Assembly: GCA_030068525.1 (NCBI GenBank)
Contig: JASJOS010000002.1
Coordinates: 496,001 to 560,000, forward strand
Direction: 5' to 3'
Length of the DNA stretch: 64,000 nucleotides
Origin: Xanthocytophaga flava
Lineage (GTDB): Bacteria > Bacteroidota > Bacteroidia > Cytophagales > 172606-1
Shown here: piece by piece, positions 28,080-36,899 of the stretch
Position numbering within the stretch: position 1 is the stretch's first letter
Layout: each line of letters opens with the position of its first letter
The notes under the pieces: model-generated
Seen by the model: only the letters and a program-made list of their open reading frames with translations
What the model was told of the DNA's origin: nothing
The model's database searches: none
Made by a program: the position numbers and the translations under genes

Positions 28080-28637
28080 TTAGTCTGTCGCTTGAATCAG
28101 GTTTTTGGCTAACATTTCCTGTATCTGGTTTCGGGTTATCCCCTTTGTTTTTTGCACTTTACAGTTCAGACCCCCACTCAACGATACGTACAATGGAAGG
28201 CATTCATTGTCTTTTACCCGATACATCATTACAGCTCCCATCGTATTCATTTTTGAATTACTACTATACCAGACAAAAAGCCCATCGTGGGTAAAGTCAG
28301 TAATTTTCCTGTGCAAGTTGTCTGTACTTTCCTGGATAATGTGTAGAGGCTTTGGCATCTCTTTTGACTTATAGTCACCTTCTTCCAGTTGGTAGTAAAG
28401 ACAGCTTTCTACCCGATTGGGATGAAACGGAGGCACGGTTATCTGATCTAACTGCCAGATAGAGATTGCATGCATACGGGTTCCGGAAAATCCCAGCTAC
28501 TTATCGTCAAACCAGTTTTCCAGACGAATAAGGTACAAGTGTTTTGGCTTGTAGTCTTTCACCTGGTTTTGGATGAGTGTTTCCAGGTAAGAAAGGAAGG
28601 TTACATCATCGGTAGGGTGTGGCCGAAGTGTTATCAT
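28080..28637 (-). pseudogene. Stop-interrupted gene of unknown function
   Basis: One continuous frame of 185 codons starts at the ATG whose first base is 28637 and is broken by a single TAG at 28497-28499. The part before it ends LIRLENWFDDK and the part after it begins LGFSGTRMHAISIWQLDQ, a natural continuation, so a TGG-to-TAG change is the simplest explanation. Downstream of the stop the frame stays open for 139 codons, so the decay is recent or the sequence has an error. The product family is not recognised. Confidence 0.6.
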
Positions 28638-29055
28638 TTTGGGTAGTGTGCTTTTGGTTTATAAATATTTACTTTATTTATTCAGACGAATAGGTTTTAA
28701 AGGGTATATGTACTGGTTCAAATACATATAGATAAGTTGCAAAGACAATAAAAGTCGAGAGATTTCATGTATAGTCAGATGTTCTCAACTTTAGCAGATT
28801 TTAGAAAGTTTTTAGCATCCATTCTCTCCCAGTCGATTTACTGGCTAACTTAACCATATTTCAAGTTGTTTCATGATACATCTAAAGCATTTTAATTCAA
28901 TAAGCAGACCTGTATTTATTATCCTGATAGTAGCTATTTTCAATTGTGATATTTCATGATGCAGATCCATATGTATTTATCGTGGCATTGAAAGTTTTTG
29001 ATGATCAATTGGATGAGTTTAATCAGGGAGTTGAAATGTGTAGCACTGTAGCACA
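28638..29055. other. Intergenic stretch without a supported gene
   Basis: About 420 AT-rich bases between the interrupted gene and the first toxin-like remnant. Nothing longer than scattered short frames is seen; an 83-codon frame at 28946 overlaps the remnant in another frame and has a poor composition. Confidence 0.4.
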
Positions 29056-29226
29056 ATGCTTGGTCCCAATGGGTTTGTGGCACTTATACTTACGCGGATG
29101 GGGATGTCAGACTATCCTTGTACTTTTGTTACAACTGGAGATGTATATATGTGGTTACATAAGAATAAAGTCAACTATAGGAATTACCCAAAGCTGATGA
29201 AAATGTTGAAATATAAGCTAAAGTAA
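29056..29226 (+). pseudogene. C-terminal gene remnant of 56 codons
   Basis: A short frame beginning MLGPNGFVALILTRMGMSDY and ending GDVYMWLHKNKVNYRNYPK plus a lysine-rich tail before TAA. The ending looks like a real protein C-terminus, while the reading frame is closed just upstream. It is best seen as the tail of a broken gene, perhaps a secreted toxin; the family is not recognised. Confidence 0.3.
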
Positions 29227-29273
29227 AGAAAGATGATAAGATGGGATCTTTCTCTAATTCATACTAGTAGTGA

Positions 29274-29423
29274 TATAGTGTTCATGATCCACTCAAAAGA
29301 GCATACTATAACTATAAATCTAAGTCTGGAACATTAGGAACTGTGTTCTTTAAAGGCAAAGCAAAACAAGTACAACAAATAAGAAAAATGTTGTCTGCAA
29401 CATTTGAAGGAAAAAGAAAATGA
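29274..29423 (+). pseudogene. Toxin-tail-like remnant coupled to the next gene
   Basis: A 49-codon frame without a start (HDPLKRAYYNYKSKSGTLGT, then FFKGKAKQVQQIRKML) whose TGA overlaps the ATG of the following gene (ATGA). It is strongly basic, as are nuclease toxin C-termini, and the 4-base overlap is the usual spacing of a toxin and its immunity gene. This is an inference from composition and layout, not from a recognised domain. Confidence 0.4.
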
Positions 29424-29899
29424 ACAGGAAAGAAGAACACTGGTTTTACAAGCAACATAGAAAAGGAATTACTCTAACAGAGGTTTCAATGAGTGATTTT
29501 TTAATTACTCACCCAATAAAAAGAGTTGATGCTCCTGGTAGCCTCATGGGTAAAATATTCTTTGACTGGGATTATTACAAAAACACCTGTTACCATTTTA
29601 CGTGGTATATAGATGATCCGGAAAATGTTATTCAAAAAAGGTGGCAAAATTCGGCTTTGTCCAACAAACACTTCATTTACTTGTCTGTCATAGATTTAGG
29701 GTTCATTCAGGTTGAAACAGAATACTTTATAAATAATTGGTATGAATTTGCATTCTATTGTAGTGAAGGAGGACAAGGGTTTTCAGATGATGGACAACTC
29801 TTTTTTGAATATACCGAGCCAGATAGGGCAATTCGTAGTAACTTTGAAATAAAGCCTAATAGTAAGATTACACAGCCACCTTATATGTCATATCAGTAA
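29420..29899 (+). CDS. Orphan protein in immunity-gene position
   Basis: A 159-residue cytoplasmic protein (no signal peptide), acidic toward its C-terminus (YCSEGGQGFSDDGQLFFEYT). It begins exactly at the stop of a basic toxin-tail-like fragment, which fits an immunity protein that survived the loss of its toxin. Strand-rich sequence such as MGKIFFDWDYYKNTCYHFTW is seen, but no family is recognised. Confidence 0.5.
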   Translation: MNRKEEHWFYKQHRKGITLTEVSMSDFLITHPIKRVDAPGSLMGKIFFDWDYYKNTCYHFTWYIDDPENVIQKRWQNSALSNKHFIYLSVIDLGFIQVETEYFINNWYEFAFYCSEGGQGFSDDGQLFFEYTEPDRAIRSNFEIKPNSKITQPPYMSYQ

Positions 29900-29911
29900 A
29901 TATGAAAATAG

Positions 29912-30118
29912 TTGGGAATCATACAATTGTGGTATGCAGGGGCTTTTGGAAAGGTAAGAGGAGGGTATTCTGTTATTTTCAGAAATTATACATATGATGC
30001 AGATGGAAGTATTAATGGTATAGAATACACAGATCATCAAGGAAGTCGTAGAACTTGGAGCAGAACTAATTATAAAATATCCTATACAATTTTAGGCGTT
30101 AATCTTTTAGATCGATAA
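29912..30118 (+). CDS. Small orphan protein or gene fragment
   Basis: A 68-residue frame with only a TTG start. The sequence GGYSVIFRNYTYDADGSING followed by IEYTDHQGSRRTW looks like the strands of a secreted or toxin-type domain, so this may be a fragment. An alternative ATG frame starting at 29901 overlaps the first third out of frame, so a frameshift in an older gene is possible. It lies 2 bases before the next gene. Confidence 0.3.
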   Translation: MGIIQLWYAGAFGKVRGGYSVIFRNYTYDADGSINGIEYTDHQGSRRTWSRTNYKISYTILGVNLLDR

Positions 30119-30120
30119 AT

Positions 30121-30612
30121 ATGAAATTTGTTTTTGTCCTGTTAATGAGTTTAGCATCTTTTAGCATATACCAAACTCATACTGCCTTAAGAGAAGATAT
30201 AATTGGAGAGTGGGTTTATCAGTTTTCTTGGATTGATACTCATAAGGAAAAACTAAATACTGACATACATTGTCCTGTTTACAAAATTGTTTTTGAAAAA
30301 TCTAACGATGGTAAAAAACTATCAAAATTGCCCCAAACAGTTATCAAGATGCGGGAAAATAATATATTCAGAAATATATCTTCTCAAACATACAATAAAA
30401 ATGGGCATTATATAGATACTTATTATCCTACAGCAGATATCCTAAAAAACAACATTGTTTTTGTGGCTAATTATGGTATGAAATACAAGTCTGAATATTT
30501 TATAGATTACTTAAAAAATGATACTCTAGTTATTTATGACGAAAAAAACTATACTATCAATAATAGATCTTATCGTTTAGTGAAGCATGTGTATGTAAGA
30601 CAGTCGTTGTAA
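30121..30612 (+). CDS. Secreted orphan protein
   Basis: A 163-residue protein with a signal-like N-terminus (MKFVFVLLMSLASFSIYQT). The mature part opens REDIIGEWVYQFSWIDT, resembling the first strand of lipocalin-like proteins (GxW), and ends in a basic strand. It is AT-rich like its neighbours. No family is recognised and no partner gene is clear. Confidence 0.5.
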   Translation: MKFVFVLLMSLASFSIYQTHTALREDIIGEWVYQFSWIDTHKEKLNTDIHCPVYKIVFEKSNDGKKLSKLPQTVIKMRENNIFRNISSQTYNKNGHYIDTYYPTADILKNNIVFVANYGMKYKSEYFIDYLKNDTLVIYDEKNYTINNRSYRLVKHVYVRQSL

Positions 30613-30722
30613 TACTTAGTTAATTCGAAAAACTCAAGAATGTTAACCAGATTAAAAGTATACAGAAGTTGAAAAGAAAGACTAAGTCCAATGCAATAGT
30701 TGTTGTTGATTATCATTGAGTT

Positions 30723-31022
30723 ATGGAAGAGATAATATTTATTAATTTTAAAGTCACAGATAGGTATTATGGTTATCCAGACCCATATATCGCCGATCAG
30801 ACATGTGTTATCTTAATACAAGATGACACAATTGAAATAGGTAAATATCATAAACCTACAGATGATAATCCTTTTCCTTCATTTTCGCATGCCTCAAATA
30901 ATGAAGAGTTAAAAGAGTTAGCTATAAGAATTGTTAAAGAAAAATTTCCTCAATACTTAGAATATACTGAGTCAATTGTGTTGACTTGTCCAGAATTTAT
31001 CAGTAATAAAGTGGTATGGTAA
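30723..31022 (+). CDS. Small orphan protein, possibly immunity-type
   Basis: A 99-residue acidic cytoplasmic protein (MEEIIFINFKVTDRYYGYPD and ELKELAIRIVKEKFPQYLEY). Small acidic single-domain proteins scattered among broken toxin genes are typical of immunity arrays, which is the only reason for that suggestion. The family is not recognised. Confidence 0.45.
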   Translation: MEEIIFINFKVTDRYYGYPDPYIADQTCVILIQDDTIEIGKYHKPTDDNPFPSFSHASNNEELKELAIRIVKEKFPQYLEYTESIVLTCPEFISNKVVW

Positions 31023-31106
31023 AGCTGGTAATATGGAAAAAGTATAGGTATTGTGAAAGAAGCAAACTTTTTGGTAGCCCCATTTGTAATGTTTACTGCA
31101 ATGTAG

Positions 31107-31283
31107 TACTGCGGTAAATCTCCATTCAATGTTATTTTCCGAAATGCTACAGAAAATCCCATAGATCCCACAGACTATCTGCTTCATAGAGAACCCGTTG
31201 ATTCTCGTAAAGGATATATTGACCGGCAAATATTCTCATCAACTTCACTGATATTCTACTACTATAGTGTAGATAAACAATAA
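31107..31283 (+). pseudogene. Gene remnant upstream of umuD
   Basis: A 58-codon frame without a start (FNVIFRNATENPIDPTDYLL, then REPVDSRKGYIDRQIF) ending at TAA. It has protein-like composition and lies in the 370-base gap between the acidic orphan and umuD. It may be the tail of a lost gene; no family is recognised. Confidence 0.3.
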
Positions 31284-31392
31284 TTTTAAATATATAGTAT
31301 AAATATTGTATCGAAAATTATTGTTTGTAATTATATTTATTGTTTACATTGTGCCTTGTATTCTTTTTTGGTATTAACTTCCTTTACTTTGT

Positions 31393-31878
31393 ATGAGAGC
31401 GCTACAACTATCCCGCATTCAAAAGCTGGACACTCTACCAGCTTCTGCCTATCAGTTTCTTGAAGTATATAAGCCCCTGGCCCAAACTCATACCAAGTTA
31501 CCTATTTTTGAGTCATTAATACCCTTAGGATTTCCTTCACCTGCTGATGACTATATTGACAGGCAACTGGATTTGAATGATATGCTTATTCAGAATAAGC
31601 TATCTACCTTTTACCTGAGAGTCGTAGGGGATAGTATGAAAGGGTGTGGGATTTTTGATAATGCATTGATCATCGTTGATAAGTCAAAGCGACCCAAAGA
31701 TGGCAATGTAGTACTGGCTGTCATCAATGGGGAGTTTACCTGTAAGCGATTGAAGATCGAAAACCGAAAGGTGTATTTGTGTCCTGAAAACAAGGACTAT
31801 ACCGATATTCTTATCACCGAAGATATGAACTTCCTGCTCTGGGGAGTAGTCACGTATGCGATCAATCCTTTTTCCTGA
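31393..31878 (+). CDS. umuD: UmuD-like LexA/S24-family self-cleaving peptidase
   Basis: A 161-residue protein that, after RecA-driven self-cleavage, would become the accessory subunit of DNA polymerase V. The cleavage region reads LIPLGFPSPADDYIDRQLDL, although the usual Cys/Ala-Gly pair is replaced by Leu-Gly. The catalytic Ser is in VVGDSMKGCGI and the general-base Lys in GEFTCKRLKIE. It ends 69 bases before umuC, so the two form an operon. No LexA box was identified. It sits in an accessory stretch, which fits the frequent mobility of umuDC. Confidence 0.92.
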   Translation: MRALQLSRIQKLDTLPASAYQFLEVYKPLAQTHTKLPIFESLIPLGFPSPADDYIDRQLDLNDMLIQNKLSTFYLRVVGDSMKGCGIFDNALIIVDKSKRPKDGNVVLAVINGEFTCKRLKIENRKVYLCPENKDYTDILITEDMNFLLWGVVTYAINPFS

Positions 31879-31947
31879 ATCATTCTGAGCTGAGTAATTT
31901 GAGTTATGTAATGGGTACTAACTACAACTGCTAAAAGTACATTCTTT

Positions 31948-33213
31948 GTGTTTGGACTAATCGACGCCAATAATTTTTATGTAAGCTGCGAACGGGTGTT
32001 TAATCCTGCCTTAGACAAAAGGCCTGTTGTGGTGTTGAGCAACAATGATGGCTGTATTGTTTCCCGATCCAATGAAGCCCGCCAACTGGGGATTAAGATG
32101 GGAGCACCGTACTTTGAGGCAAAACCCTTGCTGGATCAACACCAGGTAGCTGTTTTCTCAAGTAACTATGCCTTGTATGGGGACATGTCGCAACGGCTGA
32201 TGAACCTGTTATCAACCTTCAGTGATGAGGTAGAGATTTATTCGGTGGATGAGTGTTTTGTAGGTCTTGAGGGGTTTGAACAGTGGAACCTGCTCGACTA
32301 TGGTCACCAGATCCGGGAAACTGTTTTGCTTCACCTGGGGCTTCCTACCTGTGTTGGCATTGCTCCCACAAAGACACTGGCAAAAGTAGCTAATCTTCTT
32401 GCCAAAAGACATTCCCAAAAAGATGCCTCGACTCAGGGTGTGCTGCTTTTGGATACGGAATTGAAATGGAAAGAAGCTCTTGCTCAGCTACGGGTTGAGG
32501 ATATCTGGGGAGTAGGAAGACAGTATGCCAAAAAGCTGCATAGCTACCACATTACCAATGCCGCCGATCTGGCGAGGGTAAGACCGGCCTGGGCAAAGAA
32601 ACACCTGGGAGGGATGATAGGAGAGCGGTTGATTGCCGAACTCAATGGGGTGTCTTGTCTGGAAATGGAGTTAATACCTGCTACCAAAAAGAGTATAGTG
32701 GTTAGTCGATCTTTTGGTAGGGTGGTGACTACGGAAAGCGAACTCAGTGAAGCGGTGAGTGTCTATGCCAGCAAGGCTTCTGAAAAGCTGCGTACCGAGA
32801 AGACAATTGCCTCTGTGGTTACGGTCTTCATCCAGTCTTCACGCTTTAAGGAAACCCCATTCTATGCTTCTATCAGTATTACGCTGCCTTCTGGCAGTTC
32901 GGATAGCCGTGTGCTGGTACACTATGCCCTGGAAGGTTTAAAACGGATTTACAAAGAAGGTATTGAGTATAAGAAGGCGGGTATCCTGCTGGATGGGATT
33001 TGCCCGGCTCATAACCAGCAAACGAACTTGTTTGACGAACGTCCATCCAATCCGGCGCTGATGGCGGTGGTTGACAAGATTAATGCACGCTGGGGAGCCG
33101 GAACGGTGTTTCTGGCAAGTAATGGAACGGCTCAGTCCTGGCAGATGCTTTCAACGATGCGGAGTAATCGGTTTACCACTAAATGGAAGGAGATACCACA
33201 GGTGAAGGGCTAG
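31948..33213 (+). CDS. umuC: UmuC, catalytic subunit of DNA polymerase V (Y family)
   Basis: A 421-residue translesion polymerase. It starts at GTG with MFGLIDANNFYVSCERVFNP, whose Asp and following residues form the first metal site. The second motif is EIYSVDECFVGLEGF (SxDE), and KTLAKVANLLAKRH and DIWGVGRQYAKKLH (helix-hairpin-helix) follow. The C-terminal little-finger domain and the UmuC tail (QTNLFDERPSNPALMAVVDK) are present, so it is full length. With UmuD it would copy across damaged DNA after SOS induction. Confidence 0.95.
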   Translation: MFGLIDANNFYVSCERVFNPALDKRPVVVLSNNDGCIVSRSNEARQLGIKMGAPYFEAKPLLDQHQVAVFSSNYALYGDMSQRLMNLLSTFSDEVEIYSVDECFVGLEGFEQWNLLDYGHQIRETVLLHLGLPTCVGIAPTKTLAKVANLLAKRHSQKDASTQGVLLLDTELKWKEALAQLRVEDIWGVGRQYAKKLHSYHITNAADLARVRPAWAKKHLGGMIGERLIAELNGVSCLEMELIPATKKSIVVSRSFGRVVTTESELSEAVSVYASKASEKLRTEKTIASVVTVFIQSSRFKETPFYASISITLPSGSSDSRVLVHYALEGLKRIYKEGIEYKKAGILLDGICPAHNQQTNLFDERPSNPALMAVVDKINARWGAGTVFLASNGTAQSWQMLSTMRSNRFTTKWKEIPQVKG

Positions 33214-33604
33214 ACTTGTTGCTGACTCTGGTTTATTTACCTTATACTATCTTTATGTTTTGAGCAGGCGTTAGAGCATAAATGTAGGAGTCAACAATGA
33301 ACACCTACCAGCAATGAATTCATCCAGGTTAGTTTATCTCAGTTCATCCTGTAGGAGACCCATTCGGATAAAGTGCTTTCTTCATCAGGATGATGGATTT
33401 GTTTATGTTTTCTGCAAAGGGTGCGAAAATAATTGGTATAGTCGGAGTGTCTCATGTGTTAATCGAGAAAGATTACCACAAAAGTAGACTGGAAATTCCT
33501 ACTAAAAAAGACAGAGTGTATTTGGGTAATAAATCTAGATAGTTACCTTCAAAACATGTTCAGTATATACAAATGCTTTTAATCATCTAATTATTTATCC
33601 TCCT
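33214..33604. other. Intergenic stretch without a supported gene
   Basis: About 390 bases after umuC. No frame of note, no clear hairpin and no known repeat is seen. Confidence 0.45.
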
Positions 33605-34327
33605 ATGCGAATTTTTATTCTACTTGGTTTACTGTTTTGTCCATCGCTGGTTTCTGGCCAAAATTTGATTTTATATGGAAAAGTTGGTGGATATGATTCA
33701 GGACAAGGGAATAAACTCTATTATACCAGTAAGGGTAAAGCTTTCAATGAAAAAGAGTTTATTATTTTTAATTCTACCCGTACTTATTTTTTGAAGTTAC
33801 CTATAAAGAAACTAGAGCAGGAAAAGATTCAAACACTTTTATTTTCTCTGGATCCTAAAGTTGATGGCAGTGAAAAGGATGCCTGTGTATATGAAGTTCA
33901 TGTAGGAGAAATTATAAAATCAGAAGCATTTAAATCCAAGAAATCAATTGAGATAAAATCAGATCTATTAATAGATGTTAACTGTATAGTTGGATTAGAA
34001 CAGAAAGCCGAATTTGAAGGAGGTGGGCAATTTGTAGGGTCTTACCAGATGATCATAGGCGATACCACACATTCTGTTGAGCTAAAAAACTCTAATTATA
34101 GATATAAGGCAATCTTAGATAAAAAGCCCAAAGATCAGCTCGATGTAGAATTAGGTATTTGGTCTTATGATTCAAACACAAATACATTGAAGTTTACTGT
34201 ATATAGAAGAGCAAATGAGCTTTTTGGCGTGAATGTATTTACAGAGAAAACATATGAATTCAAAGTGAAAGAGGACGGAGAAAAGCTGAGTTTTGAATCA
34301 GCTATGGGAAAGTTGGAAAAACTCTAA
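33605..34327 (+). CDS. Secreted orphan protein
   Basis: A 240-residue exported protein: signal peptide MRIFILLGLLFCPSLVSGQ, cut after SGQ. The mature part is rich in strands (EFIIFNSTRTYFLKLPIKK, VELGIWSYDSNTNTLKFTVY) and has few helices, suggesting a beta-sandwich or a periplasmic binding fold. No family is recognised. A 13-bp-stem terminator follows directly, so it is a single-gene unit. Confidence 0.55.
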   Translation: MRIFILLGLLFCPSLVSGQNLILYGKVGGYDSGQGNKLYYTSKGKAFNEKEFIIFNSTRTYFLKLPIKKLEQEKIQTLLFSLDPKVDGSEKDACVYEVHVGEIIKSEAFKSKKSIEIKSDLLIDVNCIVGLEQKAEFEGGGQFVGSYQMIIGDTTHSVELKNSNYRYKAILDKKPKDQLDVELGIWSYDSNTNTLKFTVYRRANELFGVNVFTEKTYEFKVKEDGEKLSFESAMGKLEKL

Positions 34328-34330
34328 TCA

Positions 34331-34390
34331 AGAGACAAAAAGGTACTAAAAAGACCATGGAGACATACGTTTTCTGGCCTTTTTGTCTCT
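34331..34390 (+). terminator. Hairpin terminator after the secreted orphan
   Basis: AGAGACAAAAAGG (34331-34343) is repeated exactly inverted as CCTTTTTGTCTCT (34378-34390), with a 34-base loop. It begins 3 bases after the stop codon and is followed by a T-rich run. Confidence 0.6.
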
Positions 34391-34504
34391 TGTATTTTCT
34401 TTCATCCAATAACCAGAGTAGTAGGCTGTTGTGAATATATTAAGATCTATTCGGTTAGAATTTTGCCATTTATACCTATAGTTTAGACTGGCGCAATAGT
34501 TGTT

Positions 34505-34903
34505 ATGGAGGAAAAGATTAAAATTATGAAAAAGATTGAAGCTGATGGTGTACCCTTCCTTATTGGAACAATCGCTTATTTTATTTATGGTGTTTCTTAT
34601 TCACACACTAATTCACATAGGCTATTTACAATACTATTAAGTTCCTTGTTACTAGTGATGACGTTTGCAAATAGATTTGTTTTTATAATGCCTTGTGGAA
34701 AAGTAACTAGAAAGATTTTGGGAACAGTCTTCAATGTACATAGCCAAACTATCATTAATATGCTTTTGTTGGTATTGTTTATGATCCTGATTTCAGTGAT
34801 GAAGCATTTTACATCTTTGCTAATTGTTAATATATGCATGCTATTATACTTATTAAGTTTCATTGTTTTGGAATCTTCTCCAGAGAAAAGATTGAATAAA
34901 TAG
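34505..34903 (+). CDS. Small integral membrane protein
   Basis: A 132-residue protein with about four hydrophobic helices (PFLIGTIAYFIYGVSYS, LFTILLSSLLLVMTFANRF, TIINMLLLVLFMILISVM, LLIVNICMLLYLLSFIVL) and short polar ends. No motif is recognised. It is followed 18 bases later by a lipoprotein gene, so the two may form a membrane pair. Confidence 0.55.
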   Translation: MEEKIKIMKKIEADGVPFLIGTIAYFIYGVSYSHTNSHRLFTILLSSLLLVMTFANRFVFIMPCGKVTRKILGTVFNVHSQTIINMLLLVLFMILISVMKHFTSLLIVNICMLLYLLSFIVLESSPEKRLNK

Positions 34904-34921
34904 GGAAAGATCTGCAACCTT

Positions 34922-35428
34922 ATGTCTGGGAATGTATATGTGTTTTTGCTATTTATGTTTGTCTCTTGTAAAGAAGCAAGGCAGACATCTACAAAAGAGA
35001 AAGAGTTTTATGAGAAAATCGAGGAACTGGTATTGAGCGAAAATAAGCCAAATCAGGAATATCATTTTGAGATTAAACAGCCTCAGAGCATTTTGGAATA
35101 TGATATTGTCTATGTGGGTAGCTTGAAAAGTAGGAATGATAGTATTAAAATCGTATACAGAGGTGTGTTAAGTGGAAATATGAGTCCACAGTATAATGCC
35201 TATTTAAGTCTTTATACTAGTAAAAACAAAAAACTTGGAAAGTATTACATCAGTTCTGTAGACATGCCCAAAATACAGAATAGTAATCTGATCTTCCAGA
35301 ACAGCAGTTGTGATCTTACTACAACTATTAGTTTAGAGGATAATATTCCTGAATCTATTTTTATCCGTTGCAACAAGATAAAAGGTACTATATCTGGAGA
35401 CGAATATACGTTTGACAAAGAAGAATAA
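34922..35428 (+). CDS. Lipoprotein of unknown function
   Basis: A 168-residue protein with lipobox MFVSCKEA (Cys near residue 16) after a short hydrophobic stretch, hence a lipid-anchored envelope protein. The mature part opens with a charged helix (EKEFYEKIEELVLSENK) and continues as strands ending in KGTISGDEYTFDKEE. It follows the four-helix membrane protein closely. No family is recognised. Confidence 0.5.
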   Translation: MSGNVYVFLLFMFVSCKEARQTSTKEKEFYEKIEELVLSENKPNQEYHFEIKQPQSILEYDIVYVGSLKSRNDSIKIVYRGVLSGNMSPQYNAYLSLYTSKNKKLGKYYISSVDMPKIQNSNLIFQNSSCDLTTTISLEDNIPESIFIRCNKIKGTISGDEYTFDKEE

Positions 35429-35514
35429 TTCGGAAATCTGTTTTCCATTCCCTCGATACTCTGGATGTTCATCCCGAGCCAACATCCAGACTTACTAAAA
35501 TATATTCCTGATTA

Positions 35515-35580
35515 ATTAGTTGACAATTTCAACCTTTTTTACTTGCTTTGTTATTGTATTAGTTGATAAAGTCAACTAAT
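35515..35580 (+). promoter_or_regulatory. Two palindromic operators upstream of the GNAT-MarR pair
   Basis: Site 2 is ATTAGTTGA-5 bases-TCAACTAAT (35558-35580), perfect over 9-bp arms. Site 1 is ATTAGTTGA-CAATT-TCAAC (35515-35533), matching the full left arm and five bases of the right arm. Their centres are about 43 bases apart, close to four helical turns, so two dimers would lie on one face of the DNA. The MarR protein encoded two genes downstream is the obvious candidate binder. Confidence 0.7.
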
Positions 35581-35679
35581 GATAGGTGAGTTCTGCCTGG
35601 TATACCAATCAAACTTTAGCTCCTGTACTCATTACAGATAGCTATATCGATAATTATTTATCTCTTACATACTAACTTT

Positions 35680-36180
35680 ATGACAACAGTTTCATTAGCA
35701 GACATCCAGATCCGGACCACCTTACAGCCCGGAGATCTGGGATATATAGCGTATATACATGGAGATTTGTACGCAAAGGAATGTAACTATGGGATAAACT
35801 TTGAAGCATATGTACTGGATGGATTGAAAGAGTTCGGTCAGCAATATGATGCTGCTAAGGATAAGGTCTGGCTTTGCGAACACAAAGGTAGAATAGTGGG
35901 TTGCCTGGTAGCACAGCATCGTGCACAACAGGTACAATTACGGTATTTTATCTTCCTTCCTGAGTATAGAGGTATCGGTCTGGGTAAATACCTCATGCAG
36001 GAGTTTGTACGTTTTATGCACGAAAAAGGAATATCCCATGCGTATTTATGGACGACAGATGAGCAACATACTGCTACTGCATTGTATACCCGCTATGGAT
36101 TTGTTCTGACAGAAGAAAAACCGTCTGAAAGCTTTGACAAACCGCTTACAGAGCGGCGTTATGACCTGACACTTGCCTGA
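35680..36180 (+). CDS. GNAT-family N-acetyltransferase
   Basis: A 166-residue single-domain acetyltransferase. The acetyl-CoA binding motif A is FLPEYRGIGLGKYLMQEFVR (R-G-x-G-L-G), preceded by the strand VQLRYFIFLPEY, and the C-terminal part GISHAYLWTTDEQHTATALY followed by YGFV is the usual motif B region. The substrate is unknown. It precedes a MarR regulator whose ATG lies 25 bases after its stop, so the two are one transcript under the paired operators upstream. Confidence 0.9.
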   Translation: MTTVSLADIQIRTTLQPGDLGYIAYIHGDLYAKECNYGINFEAYVLDGLKEFGQQYDAAKDKVWLCEHKGRIVGCLVAQHRAQQVQLRYFIFLPEYRGIGLGKYLMQEFVRFMHEKGISHAYLWTTDEQHTATALYTRYGFVLTEEKPSESFDKPLTERRYDLTLA

Positions 36181-36205
36181 ATACCAACTACTGACAGAGA
36201 TTTGT

Positions 36206-36637
36206 ATGAAAGATAAACAACATATCATAGACGATATCAGAGCCTTTAACCGCTACTATACCGGGTTGCTAGGTCTGCTGAATAACCATTTGCTGGACAG
36301 TGACTATTCACTGGCGGAAGCACGTATCCTGTATGAGATTCATAGTCTTCAACCTGTTAGTGCTTCTCAGATTATGTCTAACATAGTGATTGATAAAGGC
36401 TACCTGAGTAGGGTATTGAAGCAGTTCGAGAAAAGTGGCCTTATTTCAAAGCAGGTATCCAGTGAAGATGCCCGCATTACACTAGTCTCACTGACGGCTA
36501 CTGGCCTGACGCTCTTTAACAAACTTAATTCGGCATCCGAAGAGCAAATTGCCACACTCCTCAACAAACTTAGCAGCAAAGAGCAGCAACAACTGGTAGG
36601 TCACATGCAGGCTATCCGGACGTTACTGAGTGATTGA
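36206..36637 (+). CDS. MarR-family transcriptional regulator
   Basis: A 143-residue winged-helix dimer protein. The recognition helix region is VSASQIMSNIVIDKGYLSRV and the wing is LISKQVSSEDARITLVSLTA (D-x-R motif, SxEDAR). I chose the ATG giving MKDKQHIIDDIRAF over a TTG 11 codons upstream that overlaps the acetyltransferase end. It probably binds the two palindromes at 35515-35580 and so controls its own operon, with a small ligand as release signal. Some MarR-GNAT gene pairs, and fusions, are known in other bacteria. Confidence 0.9.
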   Translation: MKDKQHIIDDIRAFNRYYTGLLGLLNNHLLDSDYSLAEARILYEIHSLQPVSASQIMSNIVIDKGYLSRVLKQFEKSGLISKQVSSEDARITLVSLTATGLTLFNKLNSASEEQIATLLNKLSSKEQQQLVGHMQAIRTLLSD

Positions 36638-36899
36638 TGCTGGATGCAGGAATACTTGCTGCCTGTTGATTAACCACACAAGTCAACTTTGTTGAGTAAG
36701 CTTATGTGGTACTCTCATTTACAGGCTTACTGAAACGTATCCTTGTGGCGAACTTGCCTTGAGTTACCAATCTCAGAATCAAGAATATTTTTTTCTTTAA
36801 AATTGATGTGCATTGTTTTAATGCTTAATATGGAGTACAATAAACTCTTTAGTATTTTTTAAAGCTTTTTTTACTTCAACCACTTTTTTCAATTTTCTT

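Noticed and set aside
28946-29197. An 83-codon frame before the toxin-tail remnants
   Set aside because: It overlaps a better frame (29056-29226) and has atypical, hydrophobic-aromatic composition.
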